Shown piece by piece: positions 38,057-47,875 of a DNA stretch of 64,000 bases (its first letter is position 1; each line of letters begins with the position of its first letter). Where the stretch lies: positions 620,001 through 684,000 of the forward strand of contig NZ_JAGHZZ010000001.1 in the NCBI RefSeq assembly GCF_017745095.1, written 5' to 3'. Below the pieces are notes generated by a model. The model did not search any database. It was not told where the DNA came from and saw only the letters and a program-made list of their open reading frames with translations. The DNA is from Sporocytophaga sp. GTDB taxonomy: Bacteria > Bacteroidota > Bacteroidia > Cytophagales > Cytophagaceae. Position numbers and translations under genes: made by a program.

Positions 38057-38593
38057 ATGATTACAAGACCAATAAGGCTTATGTCGCTAGCCGGAGGGGT
38101 TATACTACTGGGGTTATTCCAGGAATGCACCTCCAACAGGCAAGCTAGCCTTCATACTCTTGACCACCACAAAGAGGAACGAAGGCGGGAAGCTCGTAAA
38201 GAATCAAAAGACGAGGCTGATAAAGAAGAACCTTCATGGGTAAAAATGATGAATGAGCCCAATGTAAATTATTTTGAAGCTATCAACGCTTTCAATCAAT
38301 ATTGGCAAGGGCGTCAGGTGCCTGAAGAAAGAGGCCGTAAGGATGAAAGTGAAAAAGAAAATGAAAGAGAGAAAGAAGGAAAAAGAGAAAGAGAGAGAGA
38401 AAGAGAAAGAGAAAAAGAAAAAGAAGGATATGAGGAAGATGAAGAAGAAATGGAAGCAGAAACTCATCCTCTCAGAATTGCTTATAAAAAATTCAATGCC
38501 TGGCAACGGGAAGTCTATCCTTATGTGCAGGCCGACGGGAGTATTATGACTCCGGAACAACAAATGGAAGTATACAAAAATCAACGGAAATAA
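38057..38593 (+). CDS. Lipoprotein-like protein with a highly charged E/R/K helix
   Basis: A 178-residue product with an N-terminal hydrophobic stretch (LMSLAGGVILLGLF) and a Cys in QECTS that could be a lipobox, although Gln-Glu before the Cys is atypical. A first charged block (HHKEERRREARKESKDEADKEE) is followed by NVNYFEAINAFNQYWQG, a long tract of Glu/Arg/Lys only (~residues 95-140), and a conserved-looking end (RIAYKKFNAWQREVYPYVQADGSI). The ER/K tract should form a rigid single alpha-helix. It starts 13 bp before the 2230-residue protein and is presumably co-expressed with it. Similar short proteins are known before large T9SS cargo genes in related bacteria, but I cannot name a family. 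Confidence 0.7.
   Translation: MITRPIRLMSLAGGVILLGLFQECTSNRQASLHTLDHHKEERRREARKESKDEADKEEPSWVKMMNEPNVNYFEAINAFNQYWQGRQVPEERGRKDESEKENEREKEGKREREREREREKEKEGYEEDEEEMEAETHPLRIAYKKFNAWQREVYPYVQADGSIMTPEQQMEVYKNQRK
38363..38428 (+). repeat. 66-nt uninterrupted homopurine tract
   Basis: Every base from 38363 to 38428 is A or G, in irregular GA/GAAA repeats, inside the coding region for the E/R/K helix. Such tracts are prone to slippage and can form triplex DNA. Confidence 0.95.
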
Positions 38594-38606
38594 GGCCATT
38601 AGATCT

Positions 38607-41600
38607 ATGAAACAGAAACTTAAACACATTCTTATTGCCGTCGTTTGTGCTTTTTTGGCAATACATGCAACTGCACAAACTGTAACATGGCGTTCATTAG
38701 GACCGTCTTCTAAGATTGAAACGACGGCCGGTGATGGGATAACCCGGGTTGCCCAAGTTAAATTCCATCCGCAAGACTCCAAGACTTTGTACTTGGTCAG
38801 CGTTACCGGTGGGCTTTTTATCAGTAAAGATGAAGGAAAATCCTGGCAGATTTCTGGTACTGACGGATTGCCTCAAACCGGTTCTGCATCCATATGCATT
38901 GATCACACTGATGACAGGATTTTATATCTTGGAGCAGGTGACCCTCAATATTATGGATCAAACGATTTCAGTGGATTGTATAAATCTTCCGACGGGGGAA
39001 AAACATGGGTAAAGAAGCCTGGGCTCGGAACCAGGCTTGTCCTTGAGATACTGATGTCTCCTCTGAATAATCAGGTTTTGGTTGCAGCCACTAATGATGG
39101 TTTATGGAAATCTACAGATGGCGGAGAATCATGGACTCCAAAAATAACAACAGGAGAGTTTACCCAGATGATTTTTCAGCCTTCAGCCAATTCTACTGTA
39201 ATATATGCTGCAACGAAAGATCAATTCTACATCTCAAACAATATGGGAGATAATTGGACTAACGTAAATCTTTCCAACCCGAATTTAACGGGTGTTGAAG
39301 AAGGTGGTCGTATTGCTGTTTCCAAGGCTAATCCTTCAATTGTCTATGTCAACTTTGTGGGAAGTTTTAATAAAGACAACCCTAGCGCAAGTACTTCAAC
39401 ACCAGTTTACAAAATTACTCTTACAGCTTCTAACACAGTATCTACAGTTACAAGAGTAAGAGCACCTGGATTACCTAACTTAAATGGTTATTCTGCATAT
39501 GACCGTGGTCAGGGTAACTACAACCATGCTTTTGGTGCAGACCCTTTAAATGCAAATATATTGTATTGTGGTGGACATCAGGTATGGAAGTCTACTGATG
39601 GTGGCGTAACCTGGACTACCAAAAACAGCAACTTACATACAGATTACCATCAGTTTGTTTTTTCTCCTTATGATAATAAGAAGCTGTACAATGTAAACGA
39701 TGGCGGTATCTGGTATACTTTAGATGGTTCTGAAACCTGGATTGCTATCAACGAGGGACTTTGTGGTAACGAGTCAAATACTGCGGCACAAAGCCCGCTG
39801 AAAAAAGATTTATTCAGTGTGGGTTCGCAAGACAATGCTGAGTTTTTATTAAACGGAAAAACCTGGATTGCCAATGGAGGAGGAGATGTTAATTTCAAAA
39901 TCACCTACGACTATGCAAGTACGGCATACAGATATGACTATTTTGGATATAGAAAACTCCTTCCTGATATTGGCGGATTTTCATTGAATCTTCCTTTTGT
40001 TGTGACGGGTAATGCTGATGAAATCGAAATGGAATTTACACCTGCCAATACTGAAGTTGCATTTGTATCTAACAAAGATCTTTACAGAACAACCAATCTT
40101 TCTTCAAACCCTCCTACGTGGAAAAGGCTTACATTTAATAGCGAAGTCTTCAAGGTGGCCATTTCTCCTGTAAATGCTAATGTTGTTTATATAGTTACAA
40201 GTGGTGGTAAATTATTGAGAACAGAGGATGGATTAAGTGCTACTCCTTCCTTTATGACCTATAAAACTCCTGGTCCTACTGATGGAGCAGCGGCAATTGG
40301 CCTTGTTAAGAATGATCCGAATGTTGTCTATCTGGGTTGTGGAGACAGGATTTACAGATCAGGTGATAAAGGTGCTACCTGGTCTGATGTTACCGGGAAT
40401 CTGACCAACAGAACCAATATTATCAAAATTATTCATGATGATTACAGTACGAATGAATCGGTTTATTTTGCTACTAACAAAGCTGTTTATTATAAAAATA
40501 ACACGATGACCGATTGGGAAAACTATTCTATTGGTATTCCTACCATTGCTGATATTTCAAGGTTGATGATCTATAACGATGGTACGGCTAATTCAGTGCT
40601 GAGAGTGGCTACACGTGGAAGAGGAACTTTTGAATCTAATCTGAAAGGGAAACCTTTTCTTCTTAGGGAACCTGAAAATCCCACAGGAGCATTAGCTGGG
40701 CTTAACTATAAATGCTATAACGGTACCTGGACAAGAATGCCTAATTTTAATTCGTTGACCGTAGCAAAAGCTGGGAACTCTACAGGGCTTGACCTTACAG
40801 TTCGCAATCAGACGGATAATAATGGTATCATATATCAGGGATTTGTTAATATTCCTGCAGATGATCAATATACTTTTTATCTTTCTTCCGATAAAGGAAG
40901 CAGATTCTATATTGGTGATAAGCTAGTTGTGGACAATGATGGTGTACATAACGCGTCCGGCACAGCACAAGGCACGATCGGATTGAAGCAAGGGTATCAT
41001 GCCATTACCGTAGAATATTTTGAAACTACAGGAACTACAGATGCATTAACGCTCAGTTATTCTTCCGGGACAATTAGTAAACAAGCAATTCCAATAACGT
41101 CCTATGTCAGATTAGCTGATCCTATAGCTTGTTCAGGTACAGGTTATTTGACTAAAAAGATGTGGACTGGAGTTATTGGGAACTCAATTTTGGATATACC
41201 ATTAACTACTGCTCCAACCGTGGTTTCTAAACTCAATAATCATTTTTATACTTCTCAAAGAGATACTGTGAATTTTGGAGAACAGATTTCTGGTTTGGTT
41301 TGTCCTCCTTATAGCGGTGCCTATACGTTTTACATCTGCGGAAATGAGGCGGCTGAATTATACCTTAGCACAGATGCCACTCCAGAGAAAGCAGTGAAGA
41401 TTGCATTTCTTTCTTCTAATTCGGGAGATCAGGATTATGACAGATATCCTTCGCAGAAATCAGCAACAATTAACTTAGCGGCAGGAACTCAATATTATAT
41501 TGAGCTTCTGCACAAGGGTGGTAATGGAGATAACACGGTTTCCGTTGGCTGGACCCTACCTAACGGAGATTATGAGAGACCTATTCCATCTATCAGATTA

Positions 41601-44600
41601 TCACCGTTTAATAGTGCAACAAATGCCCCGATAGTCACCCTTACTAACCCAACAAATGGGTTAGCAATTCTTACTGGTAGTAATGTGACATTGAATGCTT
41701 CGGTAACACCTTCTTCTGGAGTGTCAAAAGTAGAATATTTTGCAAATGGGATAAAAGTCGGAGAATCATCAACAGCTCCGTATGCTGTTACATTTACTCC
41801 TGCCACTGCAGGAACTTATCAGGTTATTGCCAAAGTAACTACCACTACTAGCTTGGTCAATGTTTCTCCAATAACTCAAGTTTTTGCAGTCAATTATCGT
41901 ATTCCTGAAAATCCCGCTGCCTCTACGATTGTTAACGGAGTCAACTTCAAATACCTTGAGGGGAATTTTTCTGAAATGCCGGATTTCTCAAAGTGGAGTT
42001 CTGTGAAAACTGGCAAAGCCAAAAGCTTTGATCTTCCCACTGTGAAAGTCAAAGAAGATCAATTTGCCTTTAGCTTTGACGGATATATAAATGTTCCTAC
42101 AGATGGTATCTATACTTTCTACCTGAACTCTGATGATGGCAGTAAGTTTTATATAGGCGACACATTGTTGGTAAATAACGATGGTGGGCATGGTGCAAGA
42201 GAAAAACAAAGTATCCCTATAGGGCTGAAAGCAGGAAAGCATGCATATCGTCTGGAGTATTTTGAAGGTGGAGGTAGCGAAACACTTTCGCTTGCATACT
42301 CTCTTAACGGAGTTAAAACAAGTGTTCTCGCAACTAACCTTTATGTCAAAGGAACTGCTGGCTCTGTAGCTCCTTATGCTGTTGCTTCAGTAGAAGCAGA
42401 CAATGTTTCAGGTGGAACAATGTACCTCGTCGGTAATTCATTTACGCTGAAAGCATTTGCCACTGATCTAGATGGCACTATTAGCAAAGTTGAATTCTTC
42501 TCTAATGGAACAAAGCTTGGGGAATCAACATCAAGTCCATATACCCTGCTTTGGAGCAACGTTCAAACAGGTTCATATGACATAACAGTGAAAGCAACAG
42601 ACAATAGCGGTCTTTCCTTTACTTCGTCACCATTGCTTTTGAACGTCAGTTCCTATCGGAATGCAGATAACCCTGGAACTACTGTTCAAGGAGTTTATTA
42701 TAAATACTACACTGGAGGTTTTAGTTTTATTCCGGATTTCCAGGCTCAAACTCCTGTCAGAACATCTACAACCGATAACTTTAACCTGAGCGTAAGAGAT
42801 GCAGGAACTGATGATAATTTTGCCTTTATGTATAAAGGGTATATCAATGTACCTTCGGATAATCTGTATACTTTCTACCTGACATCTGATGATGGTAGTA
42901 TTCTGATGATTGGTGACACTGTTGTAGTTAACAATGATGGATTGCACGGTTCTGATAATTCTATTTCCGGACGCATTGGTTTAAAAGCAGGGCTTCATTC
43001 TATCACGGTTAAATATTTTGAGTCTGGTGGTGATGAAGTGTTAAATGTGGAATATGAAAGTTCAACGATTGGTCGGACTACGATTCCTAACAGCGCCCTT
43101 CGTAGAACAAATAGTTCTAGCAATGCCCCTGTCGTAAAATTGACCTATCCTGGAACTGGTTCTACTTATTCAGGTCCTGCAACAGTGGAAATGGCAGCGG
43201 ATGCATTTGATTTGGATGGAAACATCACAAAAGTTGAGTTCTACTCAGGAACTTCCTTATTAGGTACAGCCTTACAGGCACCGTATAACTACCGTTGGTT
43301 AAACGTAGCTACCGGTACATTCACACTTACAGCAAAAGCATATGATAACGGAAGTTTAATAACGACCTCTAAACCTGTTTCTGTTACTGTAACTGGCACT
43401 GGCAATATTGCTCCTACAGTTTCTCTTACATCTCCAGCAAACAATGCTAGCTTTATCGCACCTGCAACCATTGCTTTATCAGCTAATGCAAGCGATTCGG
43501 ATGGAAGCATTGCTAAAGTGGAGTTCTTTAGAGGCACAACCCTGATCGGACAATCTTCGAGCACGACAAGTCCTTATACATTTAGCTGGACCGGTGTAGC
43601 AGCTGGAACTTATTCCATTACAGCAAAAGCTACTGATAATGGAGGCCTTTCAACGTCTACAACTGCTATTAACATAACTGTGACAGCGGCAAATGTAGCT
43701 CCAACAGTAACATTGACTTCTCCAGCAAACAATGCAAGTTTTACTGCACCTGCAACCATTGCTTTATCAGCGAATGCAAGTGATTCGGATGGAAGCATTG
43801 CTAAGGTAGAATTCTTCAGTGGTACAACCTTAATCGGACAATCTTCAAATACAACAAGTCCTTATACATTTAGCTGGACTGGTGTAGCTGCTGGAACTTA
43901 TTCCATTACAGCAAAAGCTACTGATAATGGAGGCCTTTCAACTTCTACAACTGCCATTTCAGTATCCGTAACAGGCACAAATACAGCTCCAACTGTAGTA
44001 TTGACTTCTCCAGCAAACAATGCAAGTTTTACTGCACCTGCAACCATTGCTTTATCAGCGAATGCAAGTGATTCAGATGGAAGCATTGCTAAAGTAGAGT
44101 TTTTCAGAGGTACAACTTTGATCGGACAATCTTCCAGCACGACAAGTCCTTATACATTTGGCTGGACTGGTGTAGCTGCTGGAACTTATTCCATTACAGC
44201 AAAAGCTACTGATAATGGAGGAGTTTCAACTTCTACAACTGCAATTACTGTGACAGTTACAGCAAACGCATCTCCGACGGTCAGCTTAACTTCGCCTGTA
44301 AATAATGCTACTTTTGCAGCGCCAGCAACTGTAGCTTTATCAGCCACTGCAAATGATGCTGACGGAACAATTTCGAAAGTGGAATTTTATTCAGGATCCA
44401 CTCTGCTTGGACAATCCTTAAGTACTGGGAATCCATATACCTTTAGCTGGACAAATGTTGCAGCAGGTACTTATACTTTAACAGCAAAAGCTTACGACAA
44501 TTCTGGAAATGTAACTACCACTTCTGGTATTGCAATTACGGTAAGTGGAACTTCTACCTGTGCATTGGATGAAGCTACTCCAGTATCTTCTCTTTATGTT

Positions 44601-45299
44601 ATAAGGAATTTATGGAACGACCAGAATGCAGGTTCATCAGTAGTTACCGATGCAGGAGCTTTGAAAATCACTCATCGTCAATACGGTCAACCAGAGTTAT
44701 ATGTGATTGAAACAGGGAAGACTTTTGCTGTTACCAATGGGCAGGTCTATACCTTTAAATTTGATTTTCAGAATTTTAATACTGGAGTATCCGGGGTTGA
44801 AGTTGGATTTGCTCAGGGGTTGAATTCATCGAGCAATGGACCGCAAACGGTTCAGTCATTGGTGACAGTTCCTGCAGGATATAATTCCTCCAGCTTTACC
44901 ACTAAGTCGGTATCTATTACTTCAGCCTTCACAGGAAATGTAAGTATAGTGTTTAAGTTTACCTGGGCCTCTCAGCCTACATTGCAGCAAATTGGCTATG
45001 TCAAGAATATTTCAGTTTGCAATGGGTCAACTTCTCCGAGAGTATCAAGTATCACGACAACCCATTCTATAGTTGTTTCACCAAATCCTTCAAAAGAAGA
45101 ATTTGTATTGAATGCAGAAAAGTCAATAGAGATGATGTTCATTACAGATAATCAAGGAAGGCAAGTGTATAAAACTTCTCAGCTGCCAGAGGGAACAAGT
45201 CTTGAATTCGGAAAGGACTTTGCTAATGGTCTCTATACTATTTCTGTGAAGTATATGGATGGTTCAGAGGAAACTCTTAAGGTTCTAAAAGCAAAATAG
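38607..45299 (+). CDS. Giant Asp-box propeller / PA14 / Ig protein with T9SS sorting domain (2230 aa)
   Basis: Signal peptide 1-24 (HATAQ). Residues ~25-690 form a sortilin/GH74-like Asp-box propeller: SKDEGKSW, SSDGGKTW, STDGGESW, SNNMGDNW, STDGGVTW and SGDKGATW are visible, with a GLWKSTDGG-type context. Four PA14-like domains follow (~700-830, 835-1000, 1100-1250, 1350-1500; e.g. FYLNSDDGSKFYIGDTLLV), interleaved with Ig-like domains. Four tandem 95-96-residue Ig-like repeats span ~1602-1984. A jelly-roll-like domain (~1986-2150) precedes a type A T9SS domain (VVSPNPSKEEFVL ... FANGLYTISVKYMDG). It is exported and probably binds or degrades polysaccharide at the surface. GH74 xyloglucanase activity is possible, but I could not locate its catalytic Asp pair with confidence. 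Confidence 0.85.
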   Translation: MKQKLKHILIAVVCAFLAIHATAQTVTWRSLGPSSKIETTAGDGITRVAQVKFHPQDSKTLYLVSVTGGLFISKDEGKSWQISGTDGLPQTGSASICIDHTDDRILYLGAGDPQYYGSNDFSGLYKSSDGGKTWVKKPGLGTRLVLEILMSPLNNQVLVAATNDGLWKSTDGGESWTPKITTGEFTQMIFQPSANSTVIYAATKDQFYISNNMGDNWTNVNLSNPNLTGVEEGGRIAVSKANPSIVYVNFVGSFNKDNPSASTSTPVYKITLTASNTVSTVTRVRAPGLPNLNGYSAYDRGQGNYNHAFGADPLNANILYCGGHQVWKSTDGGVTWTTKNSNLHTDYHQFVFSPYDNKKLYNVNDGGIWYTLDGSETWIAINEGLCGNESNTAAQSPLKKDLFSVGSQDNAEFLLNGKTWIANGGGDVNFKITYDYASTAYRYDYFGYRKLLPDIGGFSLNLPFVVTGNADEIEMEFTPANTEVAFVSNKDLYRTTNLSSNPPTWKRLTFNSEVFKVAISPVNANVVYIVTSGGKLLRTEDGLSATPSFMTYKTPGPTDGAAAIGLVKNDPNVVYLGCGDRIYRSGDKGATWSDVTGNLTNRTNIIKIIHDDYSTNESVYFATNKAVYYKNNTMTDWENYSIGIPTIADISRLMIYNDGTANSVLRVATRGRGTFESNLKGKPFLLREPENPTGALAGLNYKCYNGTWTRMPNFNSLTVAKAGNSTGLDLTVRNQTDNNGIIYQGFVNIPADDQYTFYLSSDKGSRFYIGDKLVVDNDGVHNASGTAQGTIGLKQGYHAITVEYFETTGTTDALTLSYSSGTISKQAIPITSYVRLADPIACSGTGYLTKKMWTGVIGNSILDIPLTTAPTVVSKLNNHFYTSQRDTVNFGEQISGLVCPPYSGAYTFYICGNEAAELYLSTDATPEKAVKIAFLSSNSGDQDYDRYPSQKSATINLAAGTQYYIELLHKGGNGDNTVSVGWTLPNGDYERPIPSIRLSPFNSATNAPIVTLTNPTNGLAILTGSNVTLNASVTPSSGVSKVEYFANGIKVGESSTAPYAVTFTPATAGTYQVIAKVTTTTSLVNVSPITQVFAVNYRIPENPAASTIVNGVNFKYLEGNFSEMPDFSKWSSVKTGKAKSFDLPTVKVKEDQFAFSFDGYINVPTDGIYTFYLNSDDGSKFYIGDTLLVNNDGGHGAREKQSIPIGLKAGKHAYRLEYFEGGGSETLSLAYSLNGVKTSVLATNLYVKGTAGSVAPYAVASVEADNVSGGTMYLVGNSFTLKAFATDLDGTISKVEFFSNGTKLGESTSSPYTLLWSNVQTGSYDITVKATDNSGLSFTSSPLLLNVSSYRNADNPGTTVQGVYYKYYTGGFSFIPDFQAQTPVRTSTTDNFNLSVRDAGTDDNFAFMYKGYINVPSDNLYTFYLTSDDGSILMIGDTVVVNNDGLHGSDNSISGRIGLKAGLHSITVKYFESGGDEVLNVEYESSTIGRTTIPNSALRRTNSSSNAPVVKLTYPGTGSTYSGPATVEMAADAFDLDGNITKVEFYSGTSLLGTALQAPYNYRWLNVATGTFTLTAKAYDNGSLITTSKPVSVTVTGTGNIAPTVSLTSPANNASFIAPATIALSANASDSDGSIAKVEFFRGTTLIGQSSSTTSPYTFSWTGVAAGTYSITAKATDNGGLSTSTTAINITVTAANVAPTVTLTSPANNASFTAPATIALSANASDSDGSIAKVEFFSGTTLIGQSSNTTSPYTFSWTGVAAGTYSITAKATDNGGLSTSTTAISVSVTGTNTAPTVVLTSPANNASFTAPATIALSANASDSDGSIAKVEFFRGTTLIGQSSSTTSPYTFGWTGVAAGTYSITAKATDNGGVSTSTTAITVTVTANASPTVSLTSPVNNATFAAPATVALSATANDADGTISKVEFYSGSTLLGQSLSTGNPYTFSWTNVAAGTYTLTAKAYDNSGNVTTTSGIAITVSGTSTCALDEATPVSSLYVIRNLWNDQNAGSSVVTDAGALKITHRQYGQPELYVIETGKTFAVTNGQVYTFKFDFQNFNTGVSGVEVGFAQGLNSSSNGPQTVQSLVTVPAGYNSSSFTTKSVSITSAFTGNVSIVFKFTWASQPTLQQIGYVKNISVCNGSTSPRVSSITTTHSIVVSPNPSKEEFVLNAEKSIEMMFITDNQGRQVYKTSQLPEGTSLEFGKDFANGLYTISVKYMDGSEETLKVLKAK
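43410..44555 (+). repeat. Four tandem 288-bp Ig-like repeats
   Basis: Units begin at 43410, 43698, 43986 and 44271 (spacings 288, 288, 285). Units 1-3 are nearly identical in DNA, sharing long runs such as the segment encoding ANNASF and PATIALSANASDSDGS. Unit 4 is diverged (SPVNNATF, ATANDADGT). This indicates recent expansion or gene conversion among the first three. Confidence 0.93.
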
Positions 45300-45320
45300 T
45301 AGATAAAGGTTTATAAGTTC

Positions 45321-45360
45321 AGCCCACAGGATCTTGACTGTTCCTGTGGGCTTCTTTTTT
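45321..45360 (+). terminator. Rho-independent terminator after the 2230-aa gene
   Basis: Perfect 11-bp stem AGCCCACAGGA (45321-45331) with TCCTGTGGGCT (45342-45352), a 10-nt loop and TCTTTTTT tail. Confidence 0.95.
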
Positions 45361-45579
45361 ATTAAAGAGGAAGAAAGTGACGTGTAGGAGAGAAGGCACA
45401 CTGGTCTTAGTCAAACATTAATCTAAATGATAGGCGATTAATAGGATGATTGTTTTAATAAACTTTGAAAAGACAATTATAGTAAGACAGAGAAATTGAA
45501 TGCTATGGCTATGTTAAGAGTTGGTTAAATAATTAATCTTTGGTTAATTGGACGTTACATAAATAGTGGTTTATGAGCA

Positions 45580-46872
45580 TCATCTTGCACTCCTTCTGAA
45601 AAGATTAAATCTATAATAGAATCCGGCTTTAAAAACGATAGCATTAGCGTTTAAACGGTAAAGAGCGTTTTCATATATTGGATTTAAGGAATGTGTATAC
45701 GTAAGCCCTCCTGTGAATAGAAACCTTTTCCGCCATTTATATCCCAATGCAACGTCTACAAATAATTCAGGTGTTAACTTTTTATATTCATCAAAATAGG
45801 TCTTTGTTGCGGTTGAATCATTATAATATTTCTTGAGTTTGTTTCTCATAGCTTCATTTCCATTGACGATATTAAATCGTATACCACTACCAACTCCAAG
45901 CCAAAGGTTTTTTCGACATTTGCTATAGGTAATTGATATGGGTATAGAAATTAAGGAATATCTTTCCGTTATATATAAGTTAGAGTTTTCTTGTGCTGGG
46001 GCAGGTGGAGGTTTAGGCGGTTCTTTTTTGATATCTCGGAAAGTATTATGAATAGTGATATTCTGAAATCCTAATCCTGCGCCAATCATAAATGCTTTTA
46101 TATTTATGCCAAAAAGGAGAGTAGGATAGACATTTGTTTCAGATTTGCTTTTCCAAAGAAGATCTTCTTTCCAATGAAGCTGAGAATTGCTTTGATACTT
46201 CAAAATATTAGCACGCAGACCTAAATCTGTTGAAATGAAATAAAGAAAATCCCCATCTTTATTTAATGGTTTGTAACCCTTCTCTTTTTCTGAGTTAATA
46301 GTGTCCCTGTTTTCCCTCTGTCTTCGGTAACGCGCTGCCCATCTTAATTCCTCTCTGTATAGGCGCTTGAGTATTTTTCTTTCACGCCAAGGTATCTCTT
46401 GTGTAAATGCGGGAGTATAAACTTGATTATATGTTTGCTTTTTCTCTTGAGGGGTGATCGCTGTTGAATCGGGAATTTCATATTTGGATGGAAGATTCTT
46501 TTCATCCTTATACACTGCTACTATTCTTCCAACCAGAACATAATTGAAGCCTGTATTTTTAAAAATTTGAAAAAGCAGATCAGAGAATTTTGTTGAACTG
46601 AAATTATTGGCAGGTATTTTAATGCCAGCAATAGTGCTGTTCGAGAATGAAAATTTTATTTCATTCTCTGCTCCAATTTTATTTAAGGCATCAGCCAAAC
46701 TTCCTCCACTCCATGAAAAGGTAATGTTCCTTTCCAAGACGGATTCAGAGAATTTATTCACGAATTGAGAATCCTCTGTTAGGCTTTGAGAAAGAGTAAT
46801 AAAAGAAATAAAAAAAAATACCAGGAAACATCCCAGTTTACTTACATCCTTCTCCCGAAATGTAAATTTCAT
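45580..46872 (-). CDS. STN-domain outer-membrane beta-barrel protein in an ECF/FecR operon
   Basis: A 430-residue protein. A hydrophobic signal (~12-29, ending LSQS) is followed by a short secretin/TonB N-terminal (STN) domain (~45-115: ITFSWSGGSLADALNKIG, KFSFSNSTIAGIKI, FNYVLVGRIVAVYK). A basic helical stretch (~160-190) and a C-terminal ~230-residue outer-membrane barrel end in FKAGFYYRFNLFRR. STN domains normally relay signals between TonB-type receptors and FecR. Here no plug or SusC-type receptor is attached, only a small barrel. Its start overlaps the end of the fecR gene by 35 bp, so the three genes form one operon. It may be a signal-sensing or reporter component. Confidence 0.75.
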   Translation of the reverse strand: MKFTFREKDVSKLGCFLVFFFISFITLSQSLTEDSQFVNKFSESVLERNITFSWSGGSLADALNKIGAENEIKFSFSNSTIAGIKIPANNFSSTKFSDLLFQIFKNTGFNYVLVGRIVAVYKDEKNLPSKYEIPDSTAITPQEKKQTYNQVYTPAFTQEIPWRERKILKRLYREELRWAARYRRQRENRDTINSEKEKGYKPLNKDGDFLYFISTDLGLRANILKYQSNSQLHWKEDLLWKSKSETNVYPTLLFGINIKAFMIGAGLGFQNITIHNTFRDIKKEPPKPPPAPAQENSNLYITERYSLISIPISITYSKCRKNLWLGVGSGIRFNIVNGNEAMRNKLKKYYNDSTATKTYFDEYKKLTPELFVDVALGYKWRKRFLFTGGLTYTHSLNPIYENALYRLNANAIVFKAGFYYRFNLFRRSAR

Positions 46873-47872
46873 TCTTTCTTTTTTCTACCTTATACGAAGT
46901 TGTGATTTTTAAGATTTCAATCGCTTCATCCAAACTTAGTTGCGTAAAATCTCCCGTAAAGGTACATCTTGAAATGGAATGTCCAATATTTATTTTTTGA
47001 TTATATCGTCTTGACATAAGTACAGCTACATTTTTCATACTTGAATTTTTGAAATCAAGGATACCATCTTTCCAGAAAATAAAATTGTAAGAATCGGCTT
47101 TGCCAGATTCTATTGTCCCTTCCTGATTTAACTTTAATTGCTCTCCTGCTTTTACTTCTATACCTTTTTTCTGATTATTCGGAAATACCTTCACAATACC
47201 TTCTGTCACGGAAATTTCTTTAAATATTTCCTCTTTTATATTACGAACGTTGAACTTAGTACCTACAACAAGAAGACGATGGTTATCGAAATAAATATTA
47301 AATGGATGTGATTTGTCCGGTTCAACTTCAAAGTATATTTCTCCTTGCATGGATAGGCTTCTTTCTTTTTTAAAATTATCTTTTAGCTCTATGGAAGCTG
47401 ATCTATTAAGGGTGAGATGTGAGCCGTCAGGTAAATCATATTCAGTAATCTTATCTTCAGAAAGAATTTGAAGAACAGGATCTGTTTTAATATTATTAGG
47501 AGCATCTGATTTAGCAGATGCCTTTACTTCCTGTGTTGGAGAATTGATTATATTGATCTCTGTTTTCTTTTTCTCAATAATCTGTGATGTTTTTGGTTGT
47601 TGCTGTTTAATGCTTGCTAATACTTCAGTATTTTGCTTTTCCTTCCAATAGAGCATGCCTATCAATAGACCCATTACGACTGCTGCTGCAGAAGCATACC
47701 AGATTATCGGATGATTTTTTTTGAATAAAGATTTTTCTTTTGCTTCATCCTCTTCTATATCACCGATAACTTTTGACCATAGTGCATCTTCCGAGTCCTT
47801 GTATACAGGACTGTCATCCATTTTATTTTTTATTCGATCCTTGAAAGAATCTGTTTTCCCAAGCTCTTTCAT
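46838..47872 (-). CDS. FecR-family anti-sigma factor
   Basis: A 344-residue protein with an N-terminal cytoplasmic segment (~1-72), one TM helix at ~75-97 (IIWYASAAAVVMGLLIGMLYW), and a periplasmic FecR domain (ITEYDLPDGSHLTLNRSASIEL, then SLSMQGEIYFEVEPDKSHPFNI and VVGTKFNVRN). The end is a DUF4974/STN-like domain (FTQLSLDEAIEILKITTSYKVEKRKNEIYI). FecR proteins hold or activate their partner ECF sigma factor in response to an envelope signal. The sigma gene lies 3 bp upstream and the STN barrel gene overlaps downstream. Confidence 0.9.
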   Translation of the reverse strand: MKELGKTDSFKDRIKNKMDDSPVYKDSEDALWSKVIGDIEEDEAKEKSLFKKNHPIIWYASAAAVVMGLLIGMLYWKEKQNTEVLASIKQQQPKTSQIIEKKKTEINIINSPTQEVKASAKSDAPNNIKTDPVLQILSEDKITEYDLPDGSHLTLNRSASIELKDNFKKERSLSMQGEIYFEVEPDKSHPFNIYFDNHRLLVVGTKFNVRNIKEEIFKEISVTEGIVKVFPNNQKKGIEVKAGEQLKLNQEGTIESGKADSYNFIFWKDGILDFKNSSMKNVAVLMSRRYNQKINIGHSISRCTFTGDFTQLSLDEAIEILKITTSYKVEKRKNEIYISGEGCK

Positions 47873-47875
47873 TAT

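Noticed and set aside
38234-38782. 182-codon minus-strand frame opposite the charged lipoprotein gene
   Set aside because: Its Phe/Ser-rich translation is the antisense of the homopurine tract; the plus-strand frame has a signal sequence and fits the operon.
41644-41664. CTAACCCA / TGGGTTAG 8-bp hairpin inside the 2230-aa gene
   Set aside because: Short stem in the middle of a very long gene encoding an ordinary LTNPTNGLA stretch; can occur by chance.
43289-44140. Repeated minus-strand frames opposite the Ig repeats
   Set aside because: They are periodic antisense shadows of the tandem repeat with no start context or known domain.
43410-44555. CRISPR-like array because of regular repeat spacing
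   Set aside because: Repeats are 288 bp, contiguous and in frame; they are protein domains, not short repeats with unique spacers.
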